A DNA stretch of 64,000 bases, taken from Tepidiphilus succinatimandens. Lineage in GTDB: Bacteria > Pseudomonadota > Gammaproteobacteria > Burkholderiales > Rhodocyclaceae. This document shows positions 17,573 through 26,772 of this stretch, one piece after another. The translations under genes were made by a program, and so were the position numbers. The stretch spans positions 333,283 through 397,282 of the forward strand of contig NZ_SBIK01000001.1 of assembly GCF_006503695.1 (NCBI RefSeq), read 5' to 3'. Positions within the stretch are counted from its first letter, which is position 1, and each line of letters begins with the position of its first letter. Below the pieces are notes generated by a model. That model did no database searches, was not told the DNA's origin, and was given only the letters and a program-made list of their open reading frames with translations.

Positions 17573-19177
17573 TCAGCCGAAGACCTGGCGGTGCTCGCGT
17601 GTGGCGCGAAACTGCACCGTCGGGTACTTCTCCATCGTCACCTCCAGGTTGTAGCGCGAGGAGGCCAGATACACCGGATTGCCGTCGATGTCGCGCGCAA
17701 GGCGCAGGGCCTGCTCGCGCTCGAAGCGCGCGCGCGTGGCCTCGTCCGGATAGACCAGCCAGCGGGCGGTGTAGATCTCCGCCGGCTCGAAGATCGCCTC
17801 CACGCCGTATTCGCTGCGCAGCCGCTCGGCCACGATCTCGAACTGCAGCACCCCGACCGCCCCGAGCAGGATCTGACCGCCCTCGAGCTCGAACACCTGG
17901 ATCGCCCCTTCCTCCCCCAGTTCCTTCAAACCCTTGTGCAGCTGCTTGGCTCTGAGGGGATCGCGCAGCCGCGCCATGCGGAAGAGCTCCGGTGCGAAGT
18001 AAGGGATGCCGGTGAAACCGAGCATTTCGCCTTCGGTGAGGGTGTCACCGATCTGCAGCTGACCATGATTGTGGATGCCGATGATATCCCCAGCAAACGC
18101 CTCTTCCTGGATCGCGCGCTCGTTGGCCATGAAAGTGATGGCGTTGGCCAGGCGCATCTCGCGCCCGGCACGCACGTGCCAAGCTTTCATACCGTTGTGG
18201 TAGCGACCGGAGCAGACGCGAAAGAAGGCGATGCGGTCGCGGTGCTTCGGATCCATGTTCGCCTGGATCTTGAAGACGAAGCCGGAGAATTTTTCCTCGG
18301 TGGGCAGGACCAGACGCACCCCGGCATCGCGCGGCTGCGGTGGCGGTGCCCAGTCGATGAGCGCCTGCAGGATCTCCTGCACCCCGAAATTGTTGATCGC
18401 CGAGCCGAAGAAAACCGGCGTCTGTCGCCCGGCAAGGAATTCGCCCAGGGCGAAGGGTGAGAGCGCCTCGCGCGCGAGCGCCACCGCCTCGCGCATCGCC
18501 CCCACTTCGGCGGGAAAGCGCGCATCGAGCTCGGGATTGGCGAGCCCTGCGATCACCTCGGCCTCGACGCGCTTCTCCTCGCCCGGGCGAAACACGAGCG
18601 TACGGTCGTGCAGCAGGTGATACACCCCGCGAAAAGCCTTGCCGCTGCCGATGGGCCAGGTGATGGGGGCACAGTCGATTTTGAGCACCGACTCGATCTC
18701 GTCGAGCAGCTCGAAGGGCTCGCGTACCTCGCGGTCCATCTTGTTGATGAAGGTGATGATGGGCGTGTCACGCAGGCGGCACACTTCCAGCAGCTTGATC
18801 GTCTGCGCCTCCACCCCCTTGGCCGCGTCGATCACCATCACGGCGCAGTCGACCGCGGTGAGCACGCGGTAGGTATCCTCGGAGAAATCCTGGTGACCGG
18901 GGGTGTCGAGCAGGTTGATCACATGCCCGTCGTACTCGAACTGCATCACGGAGGAAGTCACCGAGATGCCGCGCTGTTTCTCCACCTCCATCCAGTCGGA
19001 GGTGGCGTGCCGCGCCGACTTGCGCGCCTTCACGGTACCGGCCAGTTGAATCGCTCCGCCAAAGAGGAGCAGCTTCTCGGTGAGGGTGGTCTTGCCCGCG
19101 TCCGGGTGCGCGATGATACCGAAGGTACGCCGCCGTGCCACCTCCTGCGCCAGTCGTTCTGCCAATGCGTCGCCCAT
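17573..19177 (-). CDS. prfC: Peptide chain release factor 3
   Basis: RF3 is the GTPase that removes RF1 and RF2 from ribosomes after termination. The 534-residue protein carries G1 [16 protein letters not shown]2 around [13 protein letters not shown]3 [14 protein letters not shown] and G4 NKMDR. It then shows the RF3-specific domains II and III ([29 protein letters not shown] [12 protein letters not shown]). Length and the absence of EF-G domains IV and V separate it from EF-G. A 50-bp gap separates it from the divergent DUF1343 gene. Confidence 0.97.
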   Translation of the reverse strand: MGDALAERLAQEVARRRTFGIIAHPDAGKTTLTEKLLLFGGAIQLAGTVKARKSARHATSDWMEVEKQRGISVTSSVMQFEYDGHVINLLDTPGHQDFSEDTYRVLTAVDCAVMVIDAAKGVEAQTIKLLEVCRLRDTPIITFINKMDREVREPFELLDEIESVLKIDCAPITWPIGSGKAFRGVYHLLHDRTLVFRPGEEKRVEAEVIAGLANPELDARFPAEVGAMREAVALAREALSPFALGEFLAGRQTPVFFGSAINNFGVQEILQALIDWAPPPQPRDAGVRLVLPTEEKFSGFVFKIQANMDPKHRDRIAFFRVCSGRYHNGMKAWHVRAGREMRLANAITFMANERAIQEEAFAGDIIGIHNHGQLQIGDTLTEGEMLGFTGIPYFAPELFRMARLRDPLRAKQLHKGLKELGEEGAIQVFELEGGQILLGAVGVLQFEIVAERLRSEYGVEAIFEPAEIYTARWLVYPDEATRARFEREQALRLARDIDGNPVYLASSRYNLEVTMEKYPTVQFRATREHRQVFG

Positions 19178-19227
19178 GTCCGTCTTTTCTGGGAAAATCG
19201 TTCATTTTAGCAGCAGGAACGTCCACC

Positions 19228-20433
19228 ATGATCCGCTTCGGTCTCGACCGCCTCCTCGCAGAACCCGAACTGCGCCGCCCTCTCGCCGGTCGGCGCGTGG
19301 CACTCCTGGCGCACCCGGCTTCCGTCACGCGCGAGCTGATGCACGCGGCCGACGCACTCGCGGCGCTGCCGGAGGTGCGGCTCACCGCGCTGTTTGGCCC
19401 GCAGCACGGCGCGCGCGGCGACAAGCAGGACAACATGGTCGAGTCGCCCGACGAGTTCGACGCGCGCCTGGGCATTCCCGTCTTCAGCCTCTACGGCGCG
19501 GTGCGCCGCCCCACCCCGGCGATGATGGACACCTTCGACGTGCTGCTCGTCGACCTGCAGGACCTCGGCTGCCGTGTCTACACCTACCTCACCACGTTGC
19601 GCTACGTGCTGGAAGCGGCCGCCGCCTACGGCAAGAGCGTGTGGGTGCTCGACCGTCCCAATCCGCTCGGGCGCGGCATCGAAGGGGGGCTGCTGCAGCC
19701 GGGGTGGGAGAGCTTCGTCGGTTCCGGGAGGCTCCCCATGCGCCACGGCCTGACGCTGGGCGAGGCCGGGCGCTGGTTCATCGCCACATTGAGGCTCGAC
19801 GTGGATTACCACGTGGTGCCGCTCACCGGATGGGAGCCGGACGCCGCCCCCGGCTACGGCTGGCCGCTGGGCGAGCGCACCTGGATCAACCCCAGCCCCA
19901 ACGCCCCCACCCCCTGGATGGCGCGCTGCTATCCCGGTACCGTGCTCATCGAGGGCACCACGCTCTCCGAAGGGCGCGGCACCACCCGTCCCTTGGAAGG
20001 GTTTGGCGCCCCCTGGATCGATCCCTGGCGGCTGCTCGCAGAAATGGAAACGCTCGCCCCGCACTGGCTGGAAGGCTGCCGCCTGCGCCCCTTTTTCTTC
20101 GAGCCGACTTTCCACAAGCACGCGGGAAAGCGCTGCGGCGGGATCATGATCCACGTGGAAGACCCGGCGCACTACGATCCCCGCCGTTTCCGCCCCTGGC
20201 GGCTGGTCGCGCTCGCGCTCAAGGCGCTGCGCCGGATCGAGCCGGATCGGCCGCTATGGCATGCCAACCCCTACGAGTACGAATACGAACGCCTGGCGAT
20301 CGATCTCATCGACGGCGGCCCGCGCCTGCGACAGTGGGTCGAGGACGAAGCGGCCACGCCGGCCGATCTCGACGCGATGATCGTGCCCGAGGAGCGCGCC
20401 TGGGCGCAGATGCACGCCCCCTTCCTCCGTTGA
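19228..20433 (+). CDS. DUF1343 (NamZ-type) exo-beta-N-acetylmuramidase homologue
   Basis: A 401-residue protein of the DUF1343 family, whose Bacillus subtilis member NamZ removes MurNAc from peptidoglycan fragments (family GH171). Recognisable segments are GRRVALLAHPASVT, LFGPQHGARGDKQDNM, VDLQDLGCRVYTYLTTL, WVLDRPNPLGR, GLTLGEAGRWF, EGTTLSEGRGTTRP and FEPTFHKHAGKRCGG. No signal peptide is evident, so it would act in the cytoplasm on recovered fragments unless export is unusual. The specific reaction is inferred from the family. Confidence 0.85.
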   Translation: MIRFGLDRLLAEPELRRPLAGRRVALLAHPASVTRELMHAADALAALPEVRLTALFGPQHGARGDKQDNMVESPDEFDARLGIPVFSLYGAVRRPTPAMMDTFDVLLVDLQDLGCRVYTYLTTLRYVLEAAAAYGKSVWVLDRPNPLGRGIEGGLLQPGWESFVGSGRLPMRHGLTLGEAGRWFIATLRLDVDYHVVPLTGWEPDAAPGYGWPLGERTWINPSPNAPTPWMARCYPGTVLIEGTTLSEGRGTTRPLEGFGAPWIDPWRLLAEMETLAPHWLEGCRLRPFFFEPTFHKHAGKRCGGIMIHVEDPAHYDPRRFRPWRLVALALKALRRIEPDRPLWHANPYEYEYERLAIDLIDGGPRLRQWVEDEAATPADLDAMIVPEERAWAQMHAPFLR

Positions 20434-20456
20434 CGCCATCCGCCCTATGCTTCCCC

Positions 20457-20462
20457 TATAAT
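20457..20462 (+). promoter_or_regulatory. Possible -10 of the c-di-GMP/substrate-binding unit
   Basis: A perfect TATAAT lies in the 163-bp gap after the DUF1343 gene. The only TTGAC-like -35 (20430) is 21 bp away, which is too far, so the promoter is tentative. Nothing else was recognised in this gap; no c-di-GMP riboswitch fold was convincing. Confidence 0.3.
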
Positions 20463-20596
20463 GAGGGTGACGGTGCATCCCGCGCCCAGGCGAGCGGCTC
20501 ATTCGCATGTGTTTTCTTCCCCTGATCTTTCGCCGTGCCGCCCGCGCCGCGCCGCAGCATGGCCGGCCCCGAGGCAGCGCCAGCGGCCCGACGCGG

Positions 20597-22567
20597 ATGG
20601 CGCGGCAGCTGCTCACCTTGCTCGTCCTCTCGCTCGCCCTCGTCGCCGCGGCACGCGCGGAGTACCACCTGGGTGTCTTCGGCCACCGTCCCACCGAGAC
20701 CCTCCAGCGCCAATGGCAGCCGCTCGCCGACGAGCTCTCGCAGGCGCTCGCCGAACCGGTCACCCTCGAAGTCCTCACGCCCGAGGCGCTCGATCGCGAG
20801 ATCGCCGCCCGCCGCATCGATTTCCTCTTCACCAACCCCGTCCACTACATCCAGGAAAAACACCGCCACGCCTTTTCCGGCCCCATCGCCACCCTCATCA
20901 CGGTCGAGCACGGCGTCAAGACTTCGGCCATGGGCGGAGTGATCCTGGTGCGCCGCGACGGTCCCGTTCGGCGCCCTGAGGATCTCAAAGGCAAACGCGT
21001 CCTAATTGCAGGGGGCAAAGGGCTCGGGGGCTATCTGGCCCAGGCCGCGTGGCTGCTCGAACAGGGCGTGCGCGTGCCGCAAGACGTCACGCTCCTTCCC
21101 CAAGGAAATCACGACGCTGTCGTCCAAGCCCTGCTCGAAGGCAAGGGCGAGGCCGGATTCGTGCGCACGGGCCTTCTCGAAGCGCTCGAGCGCGAGGGGC
21201 GGCTCTCGCCCGAGGACGAAGCTCGCCTCATGGTGCTCGGCGAATGGCATCCGCCAGGTTTTCCCTACAAGGTCACCACCGCGCTCTATCCCGAATGGGC
21301 ATTCGTCGTCCTGCCCCACGTCTCGCCCGAGGTCGCCCGCAAGGTCGCGCTCGCCCTCTACGAGCTCACCGACCGGCTAGATGCCATCCCCGACCCCCGC
21401 TTCACCGCCGCAGGCATCGGCGGATTCACCGTCCCGGCCGACTACGCCGGCGTGGAACGCCTCGCCCAGCGGCTTCGCGTACCGCCGTTCGAGCACGTGG
21501 AAGTGGAGCTGCGCGACGTGCTGCACCAGTACGCCCTGCCCTTGGTGCTGCTCGCCCTCTCGGCCGTTCTGCTCGCCTTGCTCACGCTGCGCCTGTGGCA
21601 CACCCGGCGCCAGCTCGAGCACCAGCGCGCCCGCCTCGCCTCGGCGCTCGCCGAGACCCAGACCATCCTCGAGACGGTGGATGAAGCCATCTACGGCACC
21701 GACGCACAGGGCCGCTGCATCTTCTTCAACCGCGCCGCCTCCGAAGTGCTCGGTTTCCGGCCGGAAGAAGTCTTGGGTAAGGATCCGCACGAGCTCTTTC
21801 ACGCGCGGCGGCCGGATGGGCAGCCCTATCCGGCCGAGCACTGCCCCTTGCACCGCGCGCTCGAGGCGGGGCAGAAGGTGCGCCAGGACGACGTCTTCTG
21901 GCGGCGCGACGGCCTGCCGGTGCCGGTGCACGTCTCCGCCAGCCCCCGCGTCGAGCACGACCGCGTGATGGGCGCCGTCGTCGCCTTCCACGACATCACC
22001 GAGGAAATGCGTCTGCTCGAAGAACTGCGCCGCCTCGCGGCCTACGATCCGCTCACGGGCCTGGCCAACCGCGGCCACCTCGAACAGCGTCTACAGGAAG
22101 CCCAATCGGCGGCGCAGCGCCACAAGCGGCCGGCGGCGCTCCTCATGTTCGACCTAGACCACTTCAAGAAGGTCAACGACACCTACGGGCACGCCGTGGG
22201 CGACCGCATGCTGCAAGCCTTCGCCCGCGTGCTGCGCCACAACCTTCGCCCCACCGATTTCATCGCCCGCTACGGCGGCGAAGAGTTCATCGCCATCCTG
22301 CCCGATACCTCGCTCGACACCGCCGTCAAGGTGGCCGAACGGATCCGGCAAGCCTGGGCCCACACCCAGCTGCCGATCGACGATCAAGGAAAGGTCATCA
22401 GCGGCACCGTCTCGATCGGCGTGGCCCCGCTCGACCCCGATGCTCCTTTGGACGAGAGCCTCGCGCGGGTCGACGAGGCCATGTATCGCGCCAAGCGCGA
22501 AGGCAGGAACCAGGTCGCCTTGCCTCCCACGGGAAACAAGCGGCTGGAAGCCGGGGTCTGCTCGTGA
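20597..22567 (+). CDS. PhnD-like periplasmic sensor / PAS / GGDEF diguanylate cyclase
   Basis: A 656-residue membrane receptor. The start at 20597 gives a clear signal peptide (MARQLLTLLVLSLALVAAARA); an ATG 30 codons upstream would bury it. A PhnD/TtrS-like substrate-binding domain fills about 22-300 (LGVFGHRPTE, DFLFTNPVHY, LKGKRVLIAG). One membrane segment follows (about 312-332), then a PAS domain (about 355-470) and a GGDEF domain (about 485-645). The active site is intact (GGEEF at about 560, FDLDHFKKVND), and RPTD five residues before GGEEF is the inhibitory I-site. It should make c-di-GMP in response to a periplasmic ligand. Its stop overlaps the next start (GTGA). Confidence 0.88.
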   Translation: MARQLLTLLVLSLALVAAARAEYHLGVFGHRPTETLQRQWQPLADELSQALAEPVTLEVLTPEALDREIAARRIDFLFTNPVHYIQEKHRHAFSGPIATLITVEHGVKTSAMGGVILVRRDGPVRRPEDLKGKRVLIAGGKGLGGYLAQAAWLLEQGVRVPQDVTLLPQGNHDAVVQALLEGKGEAGFVRTGLLEALEREGRLSPEDEARLMVLGEWHPPGFPYKVTTALYPEWAFVVLPHVSPEVARKVALALYELTDRLDAIPDPRFTAAGIGGFTVPADYAGVERLAQRLRVPPFEHVEVELRDVLHQYALPLVLLALSAVLLALLTLRLWHTRRQLEHQRARLASALAETQTILETVDEAIYGTDAQGRCIFFNRAASEVLGFRPEEVLGKDPHELFHARRPDGQPYPAEHCPLHRALEAGQKVRQDDVFWRRDGLPVPVHVSASPRVEHDRVMGAVVAFHDITEEMRLLEELRRLAAYDPLTGLANRGHLEQRLQEAQSAAQRHKRPAALLMFDLDHFKKVNDTYGHAVGDRMLQAFARVLRHNLRPTDFIARYGGEEFIAILPDTSLDTAVKVAERIRQAWAHTQLPIDDQGKVISGTVSIGVAPLDPDAPLDESLARVDEAMYRAKREGRNQVALPPTGNKRLEAGVCS

Positions 22568-23535
22568 AACTGCCCTTCGACCGCGCCCGTCGCCGCTGGC
22601 TCGGCACCCTCGGTGCGGGGGCACTCGCCGCCGCTGGGATCGGCGGCTGTACGCCCGAACCGCCCCTGCGCGTCTCCTACCATCTCTGGGCGGGCTACGA
22701 GCCGCTGCGCCTCTATGTCGACGCCGCCCCCGGCGAAGCGGCCGGCCTGCAGCTCGTCGAAGTGGCGGACGCCGAAGCGCAGCTGCAGCTCCTGCGCCTC
22801 GGGCGGGTGGAAGCGGCCATGCTCACGCTCGACGAAGTCCTCCTCGGCCGGGCGCAGGGTCTGGATCTGACGGTCGTGTGCATTCTCGACGTCTCGGCCG
22901 GCGCCGACCACGTCATGGCACGCGGCCCCTGCCGCGATGCCTCTGGCTGGCGCGGCGCCCGCGTGGCCGTGGAGCGCATCGGCCCTGGCCGGGTCCTGTT
23001 GCAGGCCTGGTGCGAGCACCTCGGGCTCGATCCCCGGCACCTGCAGCGTATTCCCTATTCGCCGCCGCGCCAACTGGAACCCTGGGCGCGGCACGAATTC
23101 GACCTCGCCGTGACCTACCAGCCCTACGTCGAGCGCCTGCGCCGCCTGGGGGCCGTCTCATGCTTCGATTCCGCCGCCCTGCCGCCGGTCGTGCTCGACG
23201 TCCTGGCCGTGCGCAGCGCCGTCCTGCACACGCACGGGAAAGCGATCGAACGCCTCGTGCGGGCCCACTTCCTCGGCCTCGAGTGGATGCGCGACAACGC
23301 GATCGACGCGCGCCACCGTCTCGCCCGGCGCTTCGGCCTGGCGCCCGAAGAGGCCTTCACCCCCTTCGTCGGCCTCGTCTTCCCGCCGCTCACGCAGCAG
23401 CGAGACTGGCTCGAACGCATGCTCGCCGACTCCGTCGCCACGATCGCGGGGCTGCTGCAGCGCGCCGGGCTGCTCCATGCGGCAGCTCCGCCGGTTCCGG
23501 CCTCGGCCCGTTTCCTCCCCCACCCCTCGCCGTGA
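22564..23535 (+). CDS. Orphan NMT1/SsuA-like substrate-binding lipoprotein
   Basis: A 323-residue protein starting at GTG, overlapping the cyclase gene by four bases. A twin-Arg-like basic N-tail and a lipobox-like LAAAGIGGC suggest lipid anchoring at that Cys. The body resembles nitrate/sulfonate/taurine-type binding proteins: LRVSYHLWAGYEPLRLY, LRLGRVEAAMLTLDE, WRGARVAVERIGPG and FDLAVTYQPYVERL. No permease or ATPase gene lies nearby, so transport is not its evident job. Its place between a cyclase and a phosphodiesterase suggests it feeds a signal to one or both. The ligand is unknown. Confidence 0.82.
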   Translation: MKLPFDRARRRWLGTLGAGALAAAGIGGCTPEPPLRVSYHLWAGYEPLRLYVDAAPGEAAGLQLVEVADAEAQLQLLRLGRVEAAMLTLDEVLLGRAQGLDLTVVCILDVSAGADHVMARGPCRDASGWRGARVAVERIGPGRVLLQAWCEHLGLDPRHLQRIPYSPPRQLEPWARHEFDLAVTYQPYVERLRRLGAVSCFDSAALPPVVLDVLAVRSAVLHTHGKAIERLVRAHFLGLEWMRDNAIDARHRLARRFGLAPEEAFTPFVGLVFPPLTQQRDWLERMLADSVATIAGLLQRAGLLHAAAPPVPASARFLPHPSP

Positions 23536-23551
23536 TGCAGGAACGACGCCG

Positions 23552-26014
23552 ATGCAGCCCCCTTTTCGCCTCTCCCTCGCCCTGCGCCTCGCCGCCATCT
23601 TTCTCGGGCTGATTCTGATCGTGCTCGCGGCCGAGAGCTGGCTCGCCTGGCGCAACGCCCGCGAACGCACGCTGGCCGACGCGCAAGAGCATCTGCTGGG
23701 GCTCGCCGCCACCCTCGTGCGCGCCGCCGAACGCCGCTGGAGCGAGCGCCCCGACGAAGTGCGCGCCGACATCGAATTCCAGGCCACATCCCCCGGGCAC
23801 CGTGCCACCCTGCTCACCGATGGACAGGGTCGCATCCTCGCCGCCCATCGCCGGGACTGGGAAGGGCTGAGCCTGCCCGACGTCCTGCCAAGCCTTTCCC
23901 TGCCGCTTCCGCCGCCTGCGCTGGATGCCTTGCGCTGGCAGATCCAAGGCGATGCGATGCTCCTGGCAGTCCCTTGGATGCTGCCCGAAACCGCGGACAC
24001 GGCCCCGGGAACGCCGCTCGGCTGGCTGATCCTCTCCTACGATTTCCACACGCTCCTCGCGCAGCGCCTCGCCGAGCACCGCCGCGCTCTGGCCTGGCAC
24101 GCCGCCCTGCCGGTAGTCGTGATGCTGCTCCTCGGGCTCTATATCCACTATCGCGGCGCCCGCCCTCTCGAAACCCTCACCCGCGCCCTGCGAGCGGTCG
24201 CCTCACCCGGGGGCTACCGTCCGCCCGAGCTCGGCGGCGCCATCCCCGAAGTTCGCGCCCTGGGCGAGGCGATCGCGCAGACCATGGCTGCACTCGCGCG
24301 CCAGCAGGAACGCCTGCGCCAGCTCGACGTCGCCATCGACGCCAGCCCAGCCCAGCTCATCATCACCGACACCCAGCCCGCCATCCTCTACGTCAATCGC
24401 GCCTTCACCGAAGTCACCGGCTACCGCCCCGACGAAGTGCTGGGCAAGAATCCGCGCCTCCTCCAATCCGGCAAGACCCCGCGCGAAACCTACCTCGACC
24501 TGTGGACCCGCCTGAGAAGCGGCCGCCGCTGGAGCGGCGAATTCATCAACCGGCGCAAGGACGGCAGCGAATACGCCGAATTCGCCACCATCGCCCCGGT
24601 CTTCGACGAAGCAGGGCAGATCACCCACTACATCGCCGTCAAGTTCGACCTCACCGAACAGCGCCGCATCACCGAACGCCTCTCGCACCTGCTCACCCAC
24701 GACCCCCTCACGGGCCTGGCCAATCGCTCCCTGCTGCTCGAGCGCATCGCCCTACGGCTCGAGCAAGGCAAGAACGCCGGACAAAACTTCGCCCTCGTGC
24801 TTTTCGACCTCGACGGTTTCAGCGAAGTCAACGAACGCTACGGCACGCACACCGGAGATGAACTCCTCAAGGAGATCGGCCGCACGCTGAAGTACACGCT
24901 CACCGCCTGCGACACGCTCGCCCGGCTCGAGGCCGACGAATTCGCCATGCTCACCGACGCCCAACCCGACGCGACCGAAGCCGGAAACTTCGGCTGGAAG
25001 CTCGCCCGCACCATCTCCCATCTCCTCGAGCAGGAAGTCCGGACGCGTTTTGCCGAGCGCCACCCCATAGAACGGCTCACCGCGGCTGCCGGCATCGCCG
25101 TCTTCCCCGACGATTTCGCGGACGCCGAGGAGATCCTCGCCGCGGCGGCCCTGGCCTTGCAGCAGGCCCGCATCAGCCGCCAGCCCGCAGCCGTGCGCGT
25201 CTACGAAAGCCTCAGCGCCGATCTGCTGGCGCGGCGCAGCGCCATCGAGCAAGGCTTGCGCGAGGCGCTCGCCGGCCAAGGATCGCACGTCCTCGAGCTC
25301 CACTACCAAGGCCAGTTCGACCTTCAGCATCGCCTGTGGGGGGCCGAAGCGCTGCTGCGCTTCAGCCACGCCACCCTGGGTCGCATCTCCCCGCTCGAAT
25401 GCGTCTCCGTGGCCGAACGAAGCGAGCTCATCTTCACCCTCGGCTCCTGGATCGTGGGAACGGCGCTCACCGAGGCCATGGGCTGGCGGCGCACCACCGG
25501 CTGGGACGGGACGCTCTCGGTCAACCTCTCCCCCTTCGGCCTGCGCGACCCCCATTTCGCCGCACGCATCCTCGAGCTCCTGCAGCAAAGCGGCCATCCC
25601 GCAGACCGGCTTCTGTTCGAGATCACCGAGAGCAGCGCCCTCGATCATCTCGAAGAAGCCGAGCGCGTCATGCGCCGCGTGGCCGCCGCCGGCATTCGCT
25701 GGTCGCTGGACGACTTCGGCACGGGCTTCTGCGGCCTGCACTACCTCGACCGCCTGCCCGTGGCCGAGATCAAGATTGACCCCTCGTTCGTGCAGCGCGC
25801 CCCGGGCGAGGCCCGCGCGCGCCATCTCATCAATGCCATGGTGGAGGCTGCCGCCGCCTTTTCCTGCCGGGTGGTCGCCGAAGGCGTGGAAGACGAAGCC
25901 CAGGAACGGACGCTTTCCGCCTGGCCCGAGCTCCTGCTGCAGGGCTGGCACCTCGCCCGCCCCGAGCCGGCAGAAGCGTTCGTCCGCCGGCTCGGCGGAG
26001 CCATTCAAGGATAG
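23552..26014 (+). CDS. Membrane PAS / degenerate GGDEF / EAL phosphodiesterase
   Basis: An 820-residue two-membrane-segment receptor: TM1 about 10-30, a periplasmic domain to about 180, TM2 about 184-202, a HAMP-like linker, PAS at about 260-370, then GGDEF and EAL. The GGDEF motif reads EADEF (about 460), so cyclase activity is unlikely. The EAL domain keeps its key residues: EALLRF (about 597), SVNLS, EITES, DDFGTGF, IKIDPSFV, AEGVED and LLQGWHLARP. It should hydrolyse c-di-GMP, with the dead GGDEF perhaps binding GTP. The start has AGGA upstream and follows the lipoprotein gene by 16 bp. Its stop overlaps the convergent next gene. Confidence 0.88.
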   Translation: MQPPFRLSLALRLAAIFLGLILIVLAAESWLAWRNARERTLADAQEHLLGLAATLVRAAERRWSERPDEVRADIEFQATSPGHRATLLTDGQGRILAAHRRDWEGLSLPDVLPSLSLPLPPPALDALRWQIQGDAMLLAVPWMLPETADTAPGTPLGWLILSYDFHTLLAQRLAEHRRALAWHAALPVVVMLLLGLYIHYRGARPLETLTRALRAVASPGGYRPPELGGAIPEVRALGEAIAQTMAALARQQERLRQLDVAIDASPAQLIITDTQPAILYVNRAFTEVTGYRPDEVLGKNPRLLQSGKTPRETYLDLWTRLRSGRRWSGEFINRRKDGSEYAEFATIAPVFDEAGQITHYIAVKFDLTEQRRITERLSHLLTHDPLTGLANRSLLLERIALRLEQGKNAGQNFALVLFDLDGFSEVNERYGTHTGDELLKEIGRTLKYTLTACDTLARLEADEFAMLTDAQPDATEAGNFGWKLARTISHLLEQEVRTRFAERHPIERLTAAAGIAVFPDDFADAEEILAAAALALQQARISRQPAAVRVYESLSADLLARRSAIEQGLREALAGQGSHVLELHYQGQFDLQHRLWGAEALLRFSHATLGRISPLECVSVAERSELIFTLGSWIVGTALTEAMGWRRTTGWDGTLSVNLSPFGLRDPHFAARILELLQQSGHPADRLLFEITESSALDHLEEAERVMRRVAAAGIRWSLDDFGTGFCGLHYLDRLPVAEIKIDPSFVQRAPGEARARHLINAMVEAAAAFSCRVVAEGVEDEAQERTLSAWPELLLQGWHLARPEPAEAFVRRLGGAIQG

Positions 26015-26661
26015 CGCCGGTTGCAGATATCCACGCAGATGAGATAGACCTGCATGCAATCCACCGTGGTCTCCCCTACCCGGCCGCCGGCAGCGCGGCA
26101 ATCCCCCATCTGCTCGCCACACACCTCCACGCAGCGGCTCCAGTCACGCTTGACCCCCTCCACGTCCCTGGCGAGCGACTCGACGATGCGCCGGTAGCAG
26201 GCGGCCACTTCCACCCGGCGCGGCGCCTCGGCCACGAATCGCCAGTCGCTGCGGCGCAGGCCGTTGAGCGCCTTCTCGATGAGACCGATGTCGTCGGCCC
26301 GCACCCGGCCGTTGCGGACCAGCCATTCCACCGCCTGGCAATCGAGCGAACGATCCTGCGCCACCGTCTGCGGCGCCGGTGGCAGATAGCCCGCCTGGAT
26401 GCGGGCGCATTCGTGGGCGAAGAGAAAGAGCCGTGCGGCGGGCCACAGATCGGGCAGCAGCTGCGGATTGTGCACGATCACCGGCACACCCCCGACGAGG
26501 CGCGTCTCGAAGACCCTTCGGGCCTTGGAATCTTCGAGTACCGCCACGGCCTGCCCCTTGGCGTCGGTGCACCCCGTATATTCCTGTGCCCTGGCCCCCT
26601 GCCCGGCCAGCGCCGCCCACAGGAACACCGCTGCCACCGCCCAGCGCCACGTCACTCGCAT
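26005..26661 (-). CDS. Secreted Cys-rich protein with a degenerate HExxH-type motif
   Basis: The 218-residue product has a Sec signal (MRVTWRWAVAAVFLWAALAG ... ARA). The segment LFLFAHECARIQAG followed about 25 residues later by LDCQAVEWL mirrors the zinc-peptidase pattern HExxH ... ExxxDCxA, but the second His is Arg and the third ligand position is doubtful. It may therefore be inactive. The C-terminal third carries eight cysteines in paired spacing (CVEVCGEQMGDC, DCMQVYLICVDIC), suggesting disulfides or a metal site. Its last 10 bases overlap the 3' end of the phosphodiesterase gene. I do not know its function. Confidence 0.72.
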   Translation of the reverse strand: MRVTWRWAVAAVFLWAALAGQGARAQEYTGCTDAKGQAVAVLEDSKARRVFETRLVGGVPVIVHNPQLLPDLWPAARLFLFAHECARIQAGYLPPAPQTVAQDRSLDCQAVEWLVRNGRVRADDIGLIEKALNGLRRSDWRFVAEAPRRVEVAACYRRIVESLARDVEGVKRDWSRCVEVCGEQMGDCRAAGGRVGETTVDCMQVYLICVDICNRRYP

Positions 26662-26711
26662 CGTCTTCCCCTATCGTTTTGTTTCACTATAGCCGCCGAT
26701 CGCTCGCCTCG

Positions 26712-26755
26712 CTTGCCCGAGGCGCCGAATCGGATTATACTAGACGGCCTAGTCT
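26712..26755 (+). promoter_or_regulatory. Promoter and TetR-type operator of the efflux operon
   Basis: TTGCCC and TATACT are exactly 17 bp apart. An inverted repeat TAGAC-N6-GTCTA (26740-26755) starts at the last base of the -10 and covers the transcription start, 18 bp before the GTG of the TetR gene. This is the expected geometry for autorepression by TetR. Confidence 0.65.
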
Positions 26756-26772
26756 AACCCAAACCCGAGCAC

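Noticed and set aside
20434..20596. Possible c-di-GMP (GEMM) riboswitch before the cyclase gene
   Set aside because: GC content and position were tempting, but the conserved GEMM core blocks and the tetraloop-receptor pair could not be found.
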